Shown here piece after piece: positions 9,701 through 19,092 of a stretch of 55,593 nucleotides of DNA. The DNA is from a virus, in IMG/VR virus record IMGVR_UViG_3300027749_000135, positions 1 to 55,593 of that record, one strand, 5' to 3'. The position numbers and the translations under genes are program-made. The notes under the pieces were generated by a model. That model was not told where the DNA came from, did not search any database, and saw only the letters and a list, made by a program, of their open reading frames with translations. Numbering within the stretch: the stretch's first letter is position 1; each line of letters opens with the position of its first letter.

Positions 9701-10251
9701 TTATTATGAACAACTTGTCTATCAGATAATGTATACTCTACTTGAGTTATTCCTACAGGGCCTCGGCCGTCTCCACTTAATTGAATTTGAATATAAAAAT
9801 AAGCACCACCATCGTAAGAAATAAGAGTTCCTAATTCTATTACATTTCTGTTATTTAAAACAGCTGTTTCACGACTTAGTGTATATTTTCCAGATTCTTG
9901 TGAAGCATATATTACTTTTCCAATGTCTTCTACCCCTAATGTATCTAAAATTGGGTCTAAACTTGAAAACAAAGCTGTAGAGATTTTTACTTTTCCAGAT
10001 GTTATTATTTCTACATCTTGATCCGTGCTTACTGAGCTTTTTGCAATTCCTATGCACTTAGTATAAGTGTCTGTGCTTAATGGAATTACTTTTCCAGAAG
10101 AATTTATTGAAAGAGGCATTCCCGCGGTTATAGACGCTCCAGCAGAATAAATAGGTTCTGGAATAAGAGATCTTATTTTATCGGCTGTTTTGAATCTTAC
10201 GGTTTCTGTTGTAGGATTTATCCACATTTCACCATTTGTATTTTGCGCCAT
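6760..10251 (-). CDS. Long tail fibre protein with collar domain
   Basis: 1163 residues. The N-terminus (MAQNTNGEMWINPTTETVRF) resembles fibre attachment regions. A phage tail-collar domain occurs at roughly 500-560, seen as PTGAVLKLA...YGYLLCNGATIS...TATLPNLNSGGNY. The C-terminal 400 residues are Thr/Ser/Asn/Gly-rich with repeats: LTLNANANLTM-SGTGVF occurs twice, as does a (T)ANY-x-(V/L/I)Y(A/S)N(A) motif, typical of trimeric beta-structured fibres. No intramolecular chaperone or peptidase is seen at the end. An AAAGGA SD precedes the start, with an ACTAACTAATTTG element upstream. It is the main candidate for the distal tail fibre. Confidence 0.8.
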   Translation of the reverse strand: MAQNTNGEMWINPTTETVRFKTADKIRSLIPEPIYSAGASITAGMPLSINSSGKVIPLSTDTYTKCIGIAKSSVSTDQDVEIITSGKVKISTALFSSLDPILDTLGVEDIGKVIYASQESGKYTLSRETAVLNNRNVIELGTLISYDGGAYFYIQIQLSGDGRGPVGITQVEYTLSDRQVVHNNSVKLPPKLYAIGNENVGNVYNHTFSINTGVGVAIDDLDNEFIVFSTGYYAVGFYFTTVGSSGSAPNDLNTYLNSIIPSSNRSTHEIFYNGSDWIDTDGTYAYGTPISYDSGTGGGYVKPSLIRSFIDAILTTANNKDLFGSTQITTSLELTSGTVTVNSVNEIVFTINGTENIPIYVYFSGANSNLNGIINKNNTYVTKIGNSVNSGKAVLADNRFIEKSNLIGFIVNDGNSTTQSYIDADSSGLFQKLGQISGFSGLTPGLPVYLGQNGAVSQSASQYAGLNTIQVGLALSATTIDANFSPILESPELDFPTGAVLKLATGITTANYGYLLCNGATISKVSNTEYTEVVDYINKINGSSGNTATLPNLNSGGNYYQIKVLRLGGAPKYPSAFQFSDSKTRAILKASPYSGSWTIDYTNSLGSLVDFQSANLSRLLVKFFLKKADDSLIELQSGVQSFSSTTYGFTVSDAFIEASRTYAIKIDFVGGTSPVFGYVTSSGTLYQAVDTDTFIVQLYRAENYEYFGGPELISLRSTSHTHTNKPNLDSINQDLSVTSSVKFPQVTGGSLVGSTLTLKSTSGIGSTDAIIFQVGNNGATEAMRILNAGNVTFGGSIGLIGTRVSKGWFTDLEITNLPSINGIAINTTAAKLNYLTNAGGTTGTDTTNIVFSTSPTLTTPAINTSLTLNANANLTMSSGTGVFSQTFTGTTTNAHAITANSLTTGKALTISANSLTSGSGIDLVTAASSINSATTSNGISVSRSGSYVTGAHVAQGVYSILTATGTVTKYAGRFESTGTGTANYGVYANASGGTANYSLYSNTGLIYQADSTDNTLGTAASGSIQTAGGVGIAKNLTVGTGLTLNANANLTMTSGTGVFTQTYTSTTATTSVSLNHAGAKSATFIAHQINGTATSSTNTINKTTLDVESTGTWNGTTANNYAIYSNATGGTTNYSFYGAAGLFYNAGGVQLPAVQGLGNIWIV

Positions 10252-10270
10252 TACCTTAAATCCTTTATAT

Positions 10271-10283
10271 CAAATTAGTTAGT
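10271..10283 (-). promoter_or_regulatory. ACTAAYTAA-type element before tail fibre
   Basis: Minus strand reads ACTAACTAATTTG, 20 bases before the fibre ATG and just upstream of its AAAGGA SD. Same family as the elements at 12096, 20113 and 24267. Proposed late promoter. Confidence 0.4.
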
Positions 10284-10286
10284 GGT

Positions 10287-12065
10287 CTAAGCATCAACTG
10301 ATGGTAAATAAAACACAGTAGTTGAATTTACCGGTTGAAAAGTCCCATCTGCTGCTAAAAATACTCTATCTCTAGTAACATTGGTTGACGTGTCTGACCA
10401 CTTATAAGTTCCATCTACATAGTCTGTTTCATTAGTAGACAATTGCCATAGCGATCCAAAACTTAAGTTTATTGTTCCAGCTATAGTTTGAGAAGTGTAT
10501 GTTGCTGGAACCTCATAACTAACTGACGTGGTAGAAGAGGCTGTTACAGTCCATGTTCCATTATAACCAATTGGAGTTACTCCTGAAACAACTATTGATG
10601 ATCCTACTGGAATTATAGCTCTTGAAGAGAAAGTAAGAGTGGCCGTCTTGGTTGTGCTTCCAGTGGTTGATGCCCCAATTGTTGTAATAAAATCGCCAAC
10701 ATCATTAGCAACAAGACCTTTATCAACTTTTCTATCTTTAAGATAATTTGTAACCGTTGTTGCATTTACTCTTGTTTTAAGAATATCAACTTCTAATTGT
10801 CTTAGAGATTTAGGAGTAGACGCTCTTACAAATATTCCAGTGTTAGTAGCTGGTTTATACGTAGAAATAGCTGGATTTGAAACAATACTTTGAACTTCTG
10901 TAAATAAATCCCAATCGTAAGGAACCACACTGGTATAATCTGCTTCATTTTTTAAAGGAGCAATAGTTGTTCCTCCTACAATTCGTCTATGATAATCCCA
11001 TAGTTTATCTATTGTAGGAGATCTTATAATTCCATTTGTGTCTAGTCTTACTTGCTCTGAAAGAGAAGGATGCGTTATATTATCATTATATGTATCTTCT
11101 ATTAGCGGAGAAGCACTTACTCTATAGGCGGTTCCATTTCCAAGACCAGGCCCAGTAGCGGTAAAAACAGTACCTATGTTACTATCTTTAGATCCTATTA
11201 AAATAAAATCGGTAGTTCCAACTGTTTTTATTTCATATTGCTGGCCAGTAATAAAATTTGTAGAAACAATTATTTGTGATTGATATGCAGTTCCATTTCC
11301 AAGACCAGGCCCAGTAGCGGTAAAAACAGTACCTATCTCGTTATCAATAGATCCTATTAAAATAAAATCGGTAGTTCCAACTGTTTTTATTTTATATTGC
11401 TGACCAGTAACAAAATTTGTAGAAACAATTATTGGTGATTGAACTGAAATATCTGTAGAAACATCATATAAAACTTGATTATTATGTTCAACACGAGAGG
11501 ATAAACTTAACTCTTGATTAAAAGAATCGGGAGATATGTAGTCACCAAAAAAGCTTAATTCAATCCAGAAATAGTCTAAAGAACTAAATGATGATGTCTT
11601 TCCTATTTGTATTTGTTTAAATGCTTTAAATGACCCTAAAAGAGTAGATGCAAGAGTTGTGTCTTGTTTTAATACATATAGATCGTGTACAGAGCTTGCA
11701 GTGCCAGTTGCATAATCTACCATTCCTTTAGTAGCGGACCTGGCTTCTGTATAATCTTCTGTTGATGACAAATACACAACAATGGAATTTGCATAACCTG
11801 GGCCAACGTGTGTATTGAGGTTTGAAGTTACTGCAGAAAAGTCAGTGTTACTGACTGCAAAAATATCATGATTAAGAGAGTTTGAAGTTAAGAACCTAGT
11901 TTTTTCTACTCTCATTAAATAAAATGCTGATGGTGGATCTGAATTAAATGATACTTTCCATGTTCTATCATCGATCCAGGTCTCTCCTTGATCTATAGAT
12001 TTATAGCAGTGAGTAACCCATGAAGGAAGTCTATCATTGACGAAATATCCAGTCTTTGCTTCCAT
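10287..12065 (-). CDS. Fibre/baseplate-associated protein with repeat modules
   Basis: 592 residues, structural by composition and position between the fibre and the 1534-residue baseplate protein. It has two almost identical 53-residue copies of a module (TGQQYKIKTVGTTDFILIG to GTVFTATGPGLGNGTAY) at about residues 210-315. Near residue 480-540 there is one copy of a second beta module (ATLTFSSRAIIPVGSSIVVSG to SVSYEVPATYTSQ). Both modules also occur many times in the next gene upstream, so the pair has been exchanging domains. An AAGGATG SD and an ACTAATTAA element lie upstream. Confidence 0.7.
   Translation of the reverse strand: MEAKTGYFVNDRLPSWVTHCYKSIDQGETWIDDRTWKVSFNSDPPSAFYLMRVEKTRFLTSNSLNHDIFAVSNTDFSAVTSNLNTHVGPGYANSIVVYLSSTEDYTEARSATKGMVDYATGTASSVHDLYVLKQDTTLASTLLGSFKAFKQIQIGKTSSFSSLDYFWIELSFFGDYISPDSFNQELSLSSRVEHNNQVLYDVSTDISVQSPIIVSTNFVTGQQYKIKTVGTTDFILIGSIDNEIGTVFTATGPGLGNGTAYQSQIIVSTNFITGQQYEIKTVGTTDFILIGSKDSNIGTVFTATGPGLGNGTAYRVSASPLIEDTYNDNITHPSLSEQVRLDTNGIIRSPTIDKLWDYHRRIVGGTTIAPLKNEADYTSVVPYDWDLFTEVQSIVSNPAISTYKPATNTGIFVRASTPKSLRQLEVDILKTRVNATTVTNYLKDRKVDKGLVANDVGDFITTIGASTTGSTTKTATLTFSSRAIIPVGSSIVVSGVTPIGYNGTWTVTASSTTSVSYEVPATYTSQTIAGTINLSFGSLWQLSTNETDYVDGTYKWSDTSTNVTRDRVFLAADGTFQPVNSTTVFYLPSVDA
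11131..11440. repeat. Tandem 159-bp in-frame duplication
   Basis: Two copies of a 159-base unit, starting at 11131 and 11290, are nearly identical at the DNA level, including long identical runs such as the segment GACCAGGCCCAGTAGCGG. They encode two 53-residue modules. The high DNA identity points to a recent duplication. Confidence 0.85.
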
Positions 12066-12095
12066 TAATATACATCCTTATGAAATAGAGTACAT

Positions 12096-12104
12096 TTAAT
12101 TAGT
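12096..12104 (-). promoter_or_regulatory. ACTAATTAA element
   Basis: Minus-strand ACTAATTAA is 30 bases before the ATG at 12065, followed by an AAGGATG SD, so a transcript starting just after it would carry a short leader with the SD. Confidence 0.45.
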
Positions 12105-12114
12105 AACTGGATTA

Positions 12115-15100
12115 TTATAGTGTAAGTGCTGCAGTAGTAACCGTAATTGGAGATTTTTTTATAAAAATATTAAAGGACATGTGGTTATCAACAGAATCAT
12201 AAATCACTTGAGGAAAATTAGCATACATAACAATATTATTATCAGAGTTAAATAGCGCCATTTCGGAAATTCCTACAATAGAATTGCTTAATGGATCTGA
12301 TAGATCTTTTGTACAATTTGTTATAAAGTTTGAAGAGGATTTATTGATCCAAGAAGTCATGATCCTGGTTGCACTTCCAGTGCCAGATCCAGCTGATAAA
12401 GCAGTAAATTCAGTATTGTATGTTTTTCCATCTTCAGCTAGAGAAATAAGTCTAGCTTTTCCAGAATAACTTCCAGTAGCGGTACTATCAAATATTACTG
12501 TAGATAATGTGCAATCTGTTACTAAGTGTTCTCCATTATAGATAGATGCTAACCCAGTTATCTCTATCATAGACCCTATTGGAAAAGGAATAATAGATTG
12601 AGGACTAAATGTTAAAGTAGCAGAATATCCATCCCCAGAAGAAGATATAATATCAATATAAGGAACTTTTGCAATAAATAATACCTCATAAGCAGTACCA
12701 GTTCCTGTTCCTTCATACATGGTTGCTCTTCCTGTATAAGTTGCATCAGATGCTGTACAACTAAAAGAAACAGAGGATGTTGTAGAATCAGTAACAGTTT
12801 TTACACCATTATAAGAGTCTTCACCTGTTCCTGGTCCTACTTTACTTACAGTTATTTTTGAACCAATTGGAAAAGGATTTATTGCTAGTGTACTAAAAGT
12901 AAGTGTAGCTACATTTAACAACGTTGTTGAAGACCCAGTAATTTCTATTACTGGGTAATTAGCTGTAAAAATTGTTTCTGGATCACTATTAGCCGCTCCA
13001 GCTAAAGTAAAATCAGAACCTCCAGTGGTTTTAATAATGTATTCTGTTCCATTAACTATAGACGCTATAGAAACTAATTTTGCGCCTATGCTTTCATAAT
13101 AGGATGTTCCTATCTCTGCAATTGCATATTCACTTTCAGTTTCATAAGAGTCCGACGTTGGATATGTTGCTCCTACTGCGTCCCAGTCTGTGTTTCCTAA
13201 ATACAATATTTTATATGAATCATTTATTACAAATGATTCATCTTGAGCATAGTCTATATTAGAAACCAAAGTTTCCGGAGCGTTATAAGCAAAGATGTTA
13301 TTTTGATTTATACTCTTTATTCCTGTAACTTTAATTGCAAAACTTCTTAAATTCTTAGAGTAATTTAATCCAGAGTAAATTACATTTAAGGAATTTGTTG
13401 TTAAAATATTTTCTCTTACAGGTAATTGATGATCAAGTAAATTATCATATGATGAATTTCCTATGGCTATAAAACTTAGAATACCATTATCATAATCCAT
13501 AAAAGACCTGTTTTGGCTAACATATCTTTTTCTACCTGAGTCTATTCTAGCATGATAAGTAAGTGGCTTTTCTATTCTTATGTACGCTTCATCACCGTTT
13601 GTTATATCTTCCCAGTCATAAAAAGATCCTTGTAAAGAAGTTATTTTTTTCTTTTTAAGAATTTTTATTTTTTGAGACCAAGTGCCATTTATTTTATCAT
13701 AGATATCATTTATAAATAAATATTGCCAAAGTGGATTTACTTCATCTAAAGCATCATCTACCCAAAATAGATCTTCAAAAGATGTTTTATCTGTTATAGT
13801 AAGAGGAGTTCCTAGATCTTCAACTCCGCCTGTTCCTAAAAGAGCACTGGCGTCTGGATTAGCTAAAAATATTGTTCCAACTTTATTTTTGCTAGCTCCA
13901 GCTTTTATAAAATCATGATTAGATGTGGTAGTAGTCCCTACATAAAGAATTTTATAAACTTTTCCAGGAATGACATTTTGAACTCCTATGTCATACACCG
14001 TTCCAGTTCCTTTATCCACAAGATTAGTAAGAATAGCGTTATTGGTTATATTAGGAAAAGTGTAGGTAGACGCTGTTGAACTATAACTTATTGTCACAGT
14101 AGATAAAGTCCCTAAGGAAACTGTATAAACCCCTGTTGGCAAAAAAGATCCCATATCAGATACAAAGACTGAAGTAGATGTTGTAAATGGAATAGCATCT
14201 TGAATAGGAAAAGTCAATGTTATGGTAGTTCCGCTGCTAACTGCACCAGTTATGCCTAGCATTTTAGTTCCATCTATTTTAGACAAGGTTTCTGTATTAT
14301 AAAATATGTATGAATTATTAGCAATAGTTAGACTTGTTAAAAAAGACACTGAATAGTTTGTACATTTGGTTACTGTGTATGATCCATTATAAGACCCCAT
14401 GCCGCTTATAACAATAGTAGACCCATCTATAAAAGGTATGTTTAAAGAAGGATCAAATGTTAATATTGCATGAGTTCCTGTACTATTTGCGCTATTAATA
14501 TTTATATTGGTTGTTCCTTGAGAAATTAACGCAGATGACCATTCATAATCTAGATTTGTTCCACTTAATTCAAAGGATACTGAGTGGTTTGTAGAGCTTG
14601 TTACTTCATAATCTACACCATTATATGATCCTAGATTATCCACAGCAATAGTTGACCCGACTGGAAAAGGAACTATAGATTCAGCTGAAAAAGATAACGT
14701 TGCAATTCCAGCATTACTGATAGCTTTAGTTATTCTTATTGGTTTATGATGAGCATTAAAGATGTTTCCTATGCTATTAACACCAGATCCTAAAATAGAG
14801 TAATTAGATGTCCCAATGGTTAATATTTTATAAGTAGAACCAATTTCTATATCATTAGCTGGTATTATTGGGCCGGGAGTGGTTATTCCATAATTATAAG
14901 TGTAATCTTTATTTGCGTTTGATTGAATTACTTTTGTTATTTTAGTAGAAGTTTCTAAAAAATTTGGAGATATAATAAAAGAGCAATTAATAGACCCTGG
15001 AGTTACTTTTCTTCTTTTAAAATCTAATACTGTTGTTATAGCGTCTAATCTATTTTGAGTTATGTTATAACTTTCAGATGTATCATACACTGTTCCATAG

Positions 15101-16719
15101 CCAGCAATGCCAGCAGCTGTAGCTGTAAAAATATTTCCAACAGTAGCAGGATTTAAATCTACACCACCTATTTGAGCAAAAGAGCTCCAATTATTTGAAG
15201 TTCCAATACTAACAATTTCATAGATATGATGTATTATTAGATCTCCACAAGAGATTAATTGTCTATCTAAAAGAGAAGATCCTGTAAGAGTATCATAATT
15301 ATAGGTAAAATCATATGTTTGTTTTCCTATATTTTGGGAAGTAGTTTGTCCATTGTTGGTAGTAACACTATCCAAAAAGTTAGGAAGAATTTTTATGTTA
15401 AAATTAGGGTTTATTGCATTCTTTACATTTTCTGAATAAACCATAGTATTTATAAAATCATACTTATCATAAATTTTTTCTACATATTCCATTTTATCAA
15501 TATAAGATTCAAATACTTCATTTTCTACATTGAATCCAGAGATGTCATAAGCTGTTGGTTGATCTATTGTAACTGATTGTAATTGGTTTGTATCTATATA
15601 AAAGTTTGCTCCATAAGTAGAAACATCTCCAAATAAAGGAAAAGAAGCAATATCATCAATAGACCTAAACCAAGAAGTTTTTGCTGATCCGGCTGTTCCT
15701 AATCTTATTTTTGTGATATTTGAATTTTCTTCATAGTTTTTATTAAAAATAAAAGCTTTTACTTCAGTTTCTGGATGAGTAAAGTTTTGATTAGATATTT
15801 TTGTATAAAAACCTGAGGTATCTACCACTATAGTAAGTTGAGATCCTATTTTTATAGTCTCATTAATTCTTTTTGCTTTTTTAGACTCTTGTTTAACATA
15901 GTCTAGCCAGGGGGTATCAATAAGACTTTTTGATGTATCTTTTGAATTAAGATGTTTTAAAACTTTGTCTAATGAAACATCAAGAACAATTGTCTTGTTA
16001 TTGTAAGATGGATTTAATTTTTTTAGACCATTCCATGAAGTACTATTAAATGAGTTTGGAAAATCTATTTGATAATTTAATTCATCATCATAGCCGTCTA
16101 AGAATCCAGTATGAGGATATGAAGTAATATTTCCTGCTTCATTTATTGGTAAGAATTTTTTTATTCTATTTTCATTAGCATCCACTAATCTAAAATATCT
16201 TTTATGATTATGGTCATGTTGATCTCCATATTTACCAACTAAGTATACAGACCCATGTTTTCTTAAAGAAGAGAATATCATTTCATATCCTAAATAGGAT
16301 CCATAATATTTTCTTCTATATGAAATTGTTTCTAAATCTTGAATTCTCCATGCTAATTCGTTTCTATAAAGTCTATTTGTTCCAAGTATTGATTCTGACC
16401 ATTTTATTAAAAACTTATAGTCAGGATTGTATCCAATTGTTTTTGATACCCCTAAAAATATATCATTAAGTTCAAAATATTCTAAAACATCTGAATAATT
16501 GCTCTGATCTGGATAAAGTTTTTCTAAAAATTTATAAATAACATAAAGTATATCTTCATATTCTTTATTATATAATTCAGACAACAATATAGACCAATTA
16601 TATTCTGTTAAGAAAGAGGGAAGATTTTCTGATAAGTTAGGAATTAGCATCTCAGAGGATGTTTTTAAAACCTCTTCTTCTATGACTATAGAGGAGTTAT
16701 CAATCATAACTTGCCTCAA
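12115..16719 (-). CDS. Large modular baseplate protein (gp7-like position)
   Basis: 1534 residues, directly downstream of the gp6-like gene and overlapping its end by 20 bases. In T4-like phages a large wedge protein (gp7) follows gp6; in P2-like phages gpI follows gpJ. The first 280 residues are Tyr-rich and helical and suit a baseplate-binding domain (about 20-160 with RRKYYGSYLGYEM). The rest is a patchwork of two repeat types: a GTSN/IGNIF-type module and an LTF-IPF-GS-I-YNG Ig-like beta module, with the second inserted inside copies of the first. No enzyme motifs seen. The length is uneven compared with relatives because of repeat expansion (inference). Confidence 0.7.
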   Translation of the reverse strand: MRQVMIDNSSIVIEEEVLKTSSEMLIPNLSENLPSFLTEYNWSILLSELYNKEYEDILYVIYKFLEKLYPDQSNYSDVLEYFELNDIFLGVSKTIGYNPDYKFLIKWSESILGTNRLYRNELAWRIQDLETISYRRKYYGSYLGYEMIFSSLRKHGSVYLVGKYGDQHDHNHKRYFRLVDANENRIKKFLPINEAGNITSYPHTGFLDGYDDELNYQIDFPNSFNSTSWNGLKKLNPSYNNKTIVLDVSLDKVLKHLNSKDTSKSLIDTPWLDYVKQESKKAKRINETIKIGSQLTIVVDTSGFYTKISNQNFTHPETEVKAFIFNKNYEENSNITKIRLGTAGSAKTSWFRSIDDIASFPLFGDVSTYGANFYIDTNQLQSVTIDQPTAYDISGFNVENEVFESYIDKMEYVEKIYDKYDFINTMVYSENVKNAINPNFNIKILPNFLDSVTTNNGQTTSQNIGKQTYDFTYNYDTLTGSSLLDRQLISCGDLIIHHIYEIVSIGTSNNWSSFAQIGGVDLNPATVGNIFTATAAGIAGYGTVYDTSESYNITQNRLDAITTVLDFKRRKVTPGSINCSFIISPNFLETSTKITKVIQSNANKDYTYNYGITTPGPIIPANDIEIGSTYKILTIGTSNYSILGSGVNSIGNIFNAHHKPIRITKAISNAGIATLSFSAESIVPFPVGSTIAVDNLGSYNGVDYEVTSSTNHSVSFELSGTNLDYEWSSALISQGTTNININSANSTGTHAILTFDPSLNIPFIDGSTIVISGMGSYNGSYTVTKCTNYSVSFLTSLTIANNSYIFYNTETLSKIDGTKMLGITGAVSSGTTITLTFPIQDAIPFTTSTSVFVSDMGSFLPTGVYTVSLGTLSTVTISYSSTASTYTFPNITNNAILTNLVDKGTGTVYDIGVQNVIPGKVYKILYVGTTTTSNHDFIKAGASKNKVGTIFLANPDASALLGTGGVEDLGTPLTITDKTSFEDLFWVDDALDEVNPLWQYLFINDIYDKINGTWSQKIKILKKKKITSLQGSFYDWEDITNGDEAYIRIEKPLTYHARIDSGRKRYVSQNRSFMDYDNGILSFIAIGNSSYDNLLDHQLPVRENILTTNSLNVIYSGLNYSKNLRSFAIKVTGIKSINQNNIFAYNAPETLVSNIDYAQDESFVINDSYKILYLGNTDWDAVGATYPTSDSYETESEYAIAEIGTSYYESIGAKLVSIASIVNGTEYIIKTTGGSDFTLAGAANSDPETIFTANYPVIEITGSSTTLLNVATLTFSTLAINPFPIGSKITVSKVGPGTGEDSYNGVKTVTDSTTSSVSFSCTASDATYTGRATMYEGTGTGTAYEVLFIAKVPYIDIISSSGDGYSATLTFSPQSIIPFPIGSMIEITGLASIYNGEHLVTDCTLSTVIFDSTATGSYSGKARLISLAEDGKTYNTEFTALSAGSGTGSATRIMTSWINKSSSNFITNCTKDLSDPLSNSIVGISEMALFNSDNNIVMYANFPQVIYDSVDNHMSFNIFIKKSPITVTTAALTL
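12400..15250. repeat. Nested protein-coding repeat modules
   Basis: Within the large baseplate gene, at least five Ig-like beta modules of about 60 codons and four to five GTxxF modules alternate. At about 14015-14740 three Ig-like copies, and at about 12440-12960 two, interrupt a GTxxF module between its FTA/FNA and GTGT ends. The copies are divergent in DNA, unlike the 159-bp tandem at 11131-11440. Confidence 0.6.
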
Positions 16720-19087
16720 TTATAATATCATCTTTATCTATTGATATCATTGTATTATCAAGATATGGAATTAGGTCTAAAGATCTTGGTTGAGCGTATA
16801 TTTTTATAGAAACTCTGTCTTTTAATTTTAAAAGATATGCACTTAAATTTGCATCTGTGGTTCCAGTGTAATCAAACATTGGCAAATAGTTTACATTGTC
16901 TCCATTTGTGTTTGGTAAAGATATTCTACCATATTCATAATTAGAGTCTAATGTATCATGATTTTCTGAAAAATCTAAAGTTACTGCTTTTGAAGAAAAA
17001 CTAGAAGTTCTTGAATAAGGAGATATTCTTGAAGCTTGACCGCCTATGTATCTTGTGTCTCTTGTCAAAGGAGATAACTCATTTCCAGATGCATCTGTTT
17101 TATAATAATTTAATTCTATTGGAGTTATTCCATAGGGAATTACAGAATTATTCATGAAAGCTGTATCAAAAACTCTATTGGGTATATAAAGAAATTGAGC
17201 AACTCTTAACCCGGTTATAGAGTCTAATTCTCTTTCTGATGAGGAGTTGGTATCATAAAGAAAAAATGTTCTATTATTTCCTGATTCTGTAGAATTTTTC
17301 CAAACTATTTCAACTCTTAATACGTAAGGAACTCCTCCATCAAATTTACTTTTAAAACCTGGGCGCATAACGTCTTTGGAAAATAGAGGACTATATTGAA
17401 AAGAAAAAGTAAACATTTTTGTTGAAGAGTCATAAGATACTCTTTTAGGATCAGAAAAATCAATGTCTTGAACTGCTTCAATGTAACTATTAGAGCTAAA
17501 AACGCCTGGAAATGAATTAATCGATGTATTTAAATCTGATAAATAAAAAGGATCTAAGAATTCTTTATAAAAGATTGAATATTTATTAAAAAGAGAATTT
17601 TTTAATGTAGTCTTTATTTCACTTTCTGATATAGATCTACTTATTAATTTTACTTTTGAATTAATTCTTAGTTTAATAATTTCTGGATCTTTATAAAAAA
17701 GAGTGTCTGTTGGAGATTTTTTTCTTCCAATAAAAGAAACCGCATCTTCTAAGAAAAATTGTCCTTGATCTCCTAATACTGGTAATCCCTCTGAGTCTAT
17801 TGCAGACAAATATACAACATCTTTAACAAGATTTGTAAGAGGATCAATATATTCTCCTGAAAAAGCAATTATTTTATCTATTCCAGAAATATAAGACTTT
17901 AATTGCGTTTCATATGAATCAGCAGTACTTATAGTATAACTTCTAAGATAACTTAAAGGAGCGTTTACTCTTATACTTTCTAGGGATTCTACTTCAGTTC
18001 CACCTAAAACAGAAGTGTCGTTTATACAATACAGTTTATTTAAGTTTGTTAGAGTTAGTCCAGTCTGACCATCAACTATTATTGGAAAGACAGAATCTAT
18101 TTTTAATCTTTTGCTTACATTTCCATTGATTCCACTTGTAGATAGATAAGAAATAACTATTTGTGTATTGGGTGAAGGCTTTAAACCATTTTTTCCATCT
18201 CCAAATTTTACATATACTTTAGAAAAATCATTTGAAGAAAAAACTTCAAAACATTTATCATAAGGACCACAAGAGAGCAATGATTCTACTTTTGTCCAAA
18301 ATCCTGAATATGATTCATTATTGTATGTTTCACCAATAATGTTTTGAAGTTTTACAGTAAAAAACTGTTCACTTATATCTAGATTTGCATCTTCAATTGA
18401 ATCACTATCTATTACTATAGAAAAATTTTCAACGACTGCATCGCCAGTTGTCTGACTAATAGACTTTTCAATTCCTTGAATTACAGGTATTCTAAGATAT
18501 TTAATTCCTTCCCATGTAAAGTTAGGAAGTATAATCTCATTTTCACTTATTGCGCTAACATACGGTTGAATGCTTTTTGTTTCTAAAGCAATATAAGTAA
18601 GACCACTAGATGTATTTTTAAATATATCACCGCGATTTATAGACCAAGGATCATTTGATACGTTAGCTCCCGTTGAAATAGAGAAAGGGCGTAATGCCTG
18701 TGTCATTGAATAGGTGGCATTTGCATCAGGGGTAGCAACTACCGCATCTTCATCAGATAGTTGATCAAGATCAAAAAAAGTTGTAAGATAGTTTGTTAGT
18801 CTTGGATCATGAGAAACAATAACTTCACCAATTGCTGATTTTTTTCTATGAGGTTTATATCCAATCATCTTACACATTGCTAAAAGAGAACTGGTATTTT
18901 GTGCGGTGTCCCACTTTTTTTCGCTTAATAAATATTCTACATATCTAGCAAGCTCAGAGTTTATGTCAGCAGTGGTTTTCATTAGCGCATTTAATGTAGA
19001 ATCTTCTGCTATAACAGAAAAATTTCCATTAGATCTAAGCCTGGTTTTTAGTCGTTGATATATAGAGTCTGAATCAAACTTTTTCAT
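16700..19087 (-). CDS. Baseplate wedge protein, gp6/gpJ-like
   Basis: 795 residues. The N-terminal 110 residues (LKTRLRSNGNFSVIAEDSTLNALMKTTADINSE, then YLLSEKKWDTAQN) match the start of T4-like gp6/baseplate J proteins: helical, followed by LAMCKMIGYKPHRKKSA. A J-type core follows at about 250-560 (VKFGDGKNGLKPSPNTQIVISY and repeated L-RI-SK-KL-SRS segments). gp6 forms the iris ring of the baseplate that clamps the inner wedges. It is preceded by the gp25-like gene six bases away, the same order as in many contractile systems. Confidence 0.8.
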   Translation of the reverse strand: MKKFDSDSIYQRLKTRLRSNGNFSVIAEDSTLNALMKTTADINSELARYVEYLLSEKKWDTAQNTSSLLAMCKMIGYKPHRKKSAIGEVIVSHDPRLTNYLTTFFDLDQLSDEDAVVATPDANATYSMTQALRPFSISTGANVSNDPWSINRGDIFKNTSSGLTYIALETKSIQPYVSAISENEIILPNFTWEGIKYLRIPVIQGIEKSISQTTGDAVVENFSIVIDSDSIEDANLDISEQFFTVKLQNIIGETYNNESYSGFWTKVESLLSCGPYDKCFEVFSSNDFSKVYVKFGDGKNGLKPSPNTQIVISYLSTSGINGNVSKRLKIDSVFPIIVDGQTGLTLTNLNKLYCINDTSVLGGTEVESLESIRVNAPLSYLRSYTISTADSYETQLKSYISGIDKIIAFSGEYIDPLTNLVKDVVYLSAIDSEGLPVLGDQGQFFLEDAVSFIGRKKSPTDTLFYKDPEIIKLRINSKVKLISRSISESEIKTTLKNSLFNKYSIFYKEFLDPFYLSDLNTSINSFPGVFSSNSYIEAVQDIDFSDPKRVSYDSSTKMFTFSFQYSPLFSKDVMRPGFKSKFDGGVPYVLRVEIVWKNSTESGNNRTFFLYDTNSSSERELDSITGLRVAQFLYIPNRVFDTAFMNNSVIPYGITPIELNYYKTDASGNELSPLTRDTRYIGGQASRISPYSRTSSFSSKAVTLDFSENHDTLDSNYEYGRISLPNTNGDNVNYLPMFDYTGTTDANLSAYLLKLKDRVSIKIYAQPRSLDLIPYLDNTMISIDKDDIIIEASYD

Positions 19088-19092
19088 TAAAT

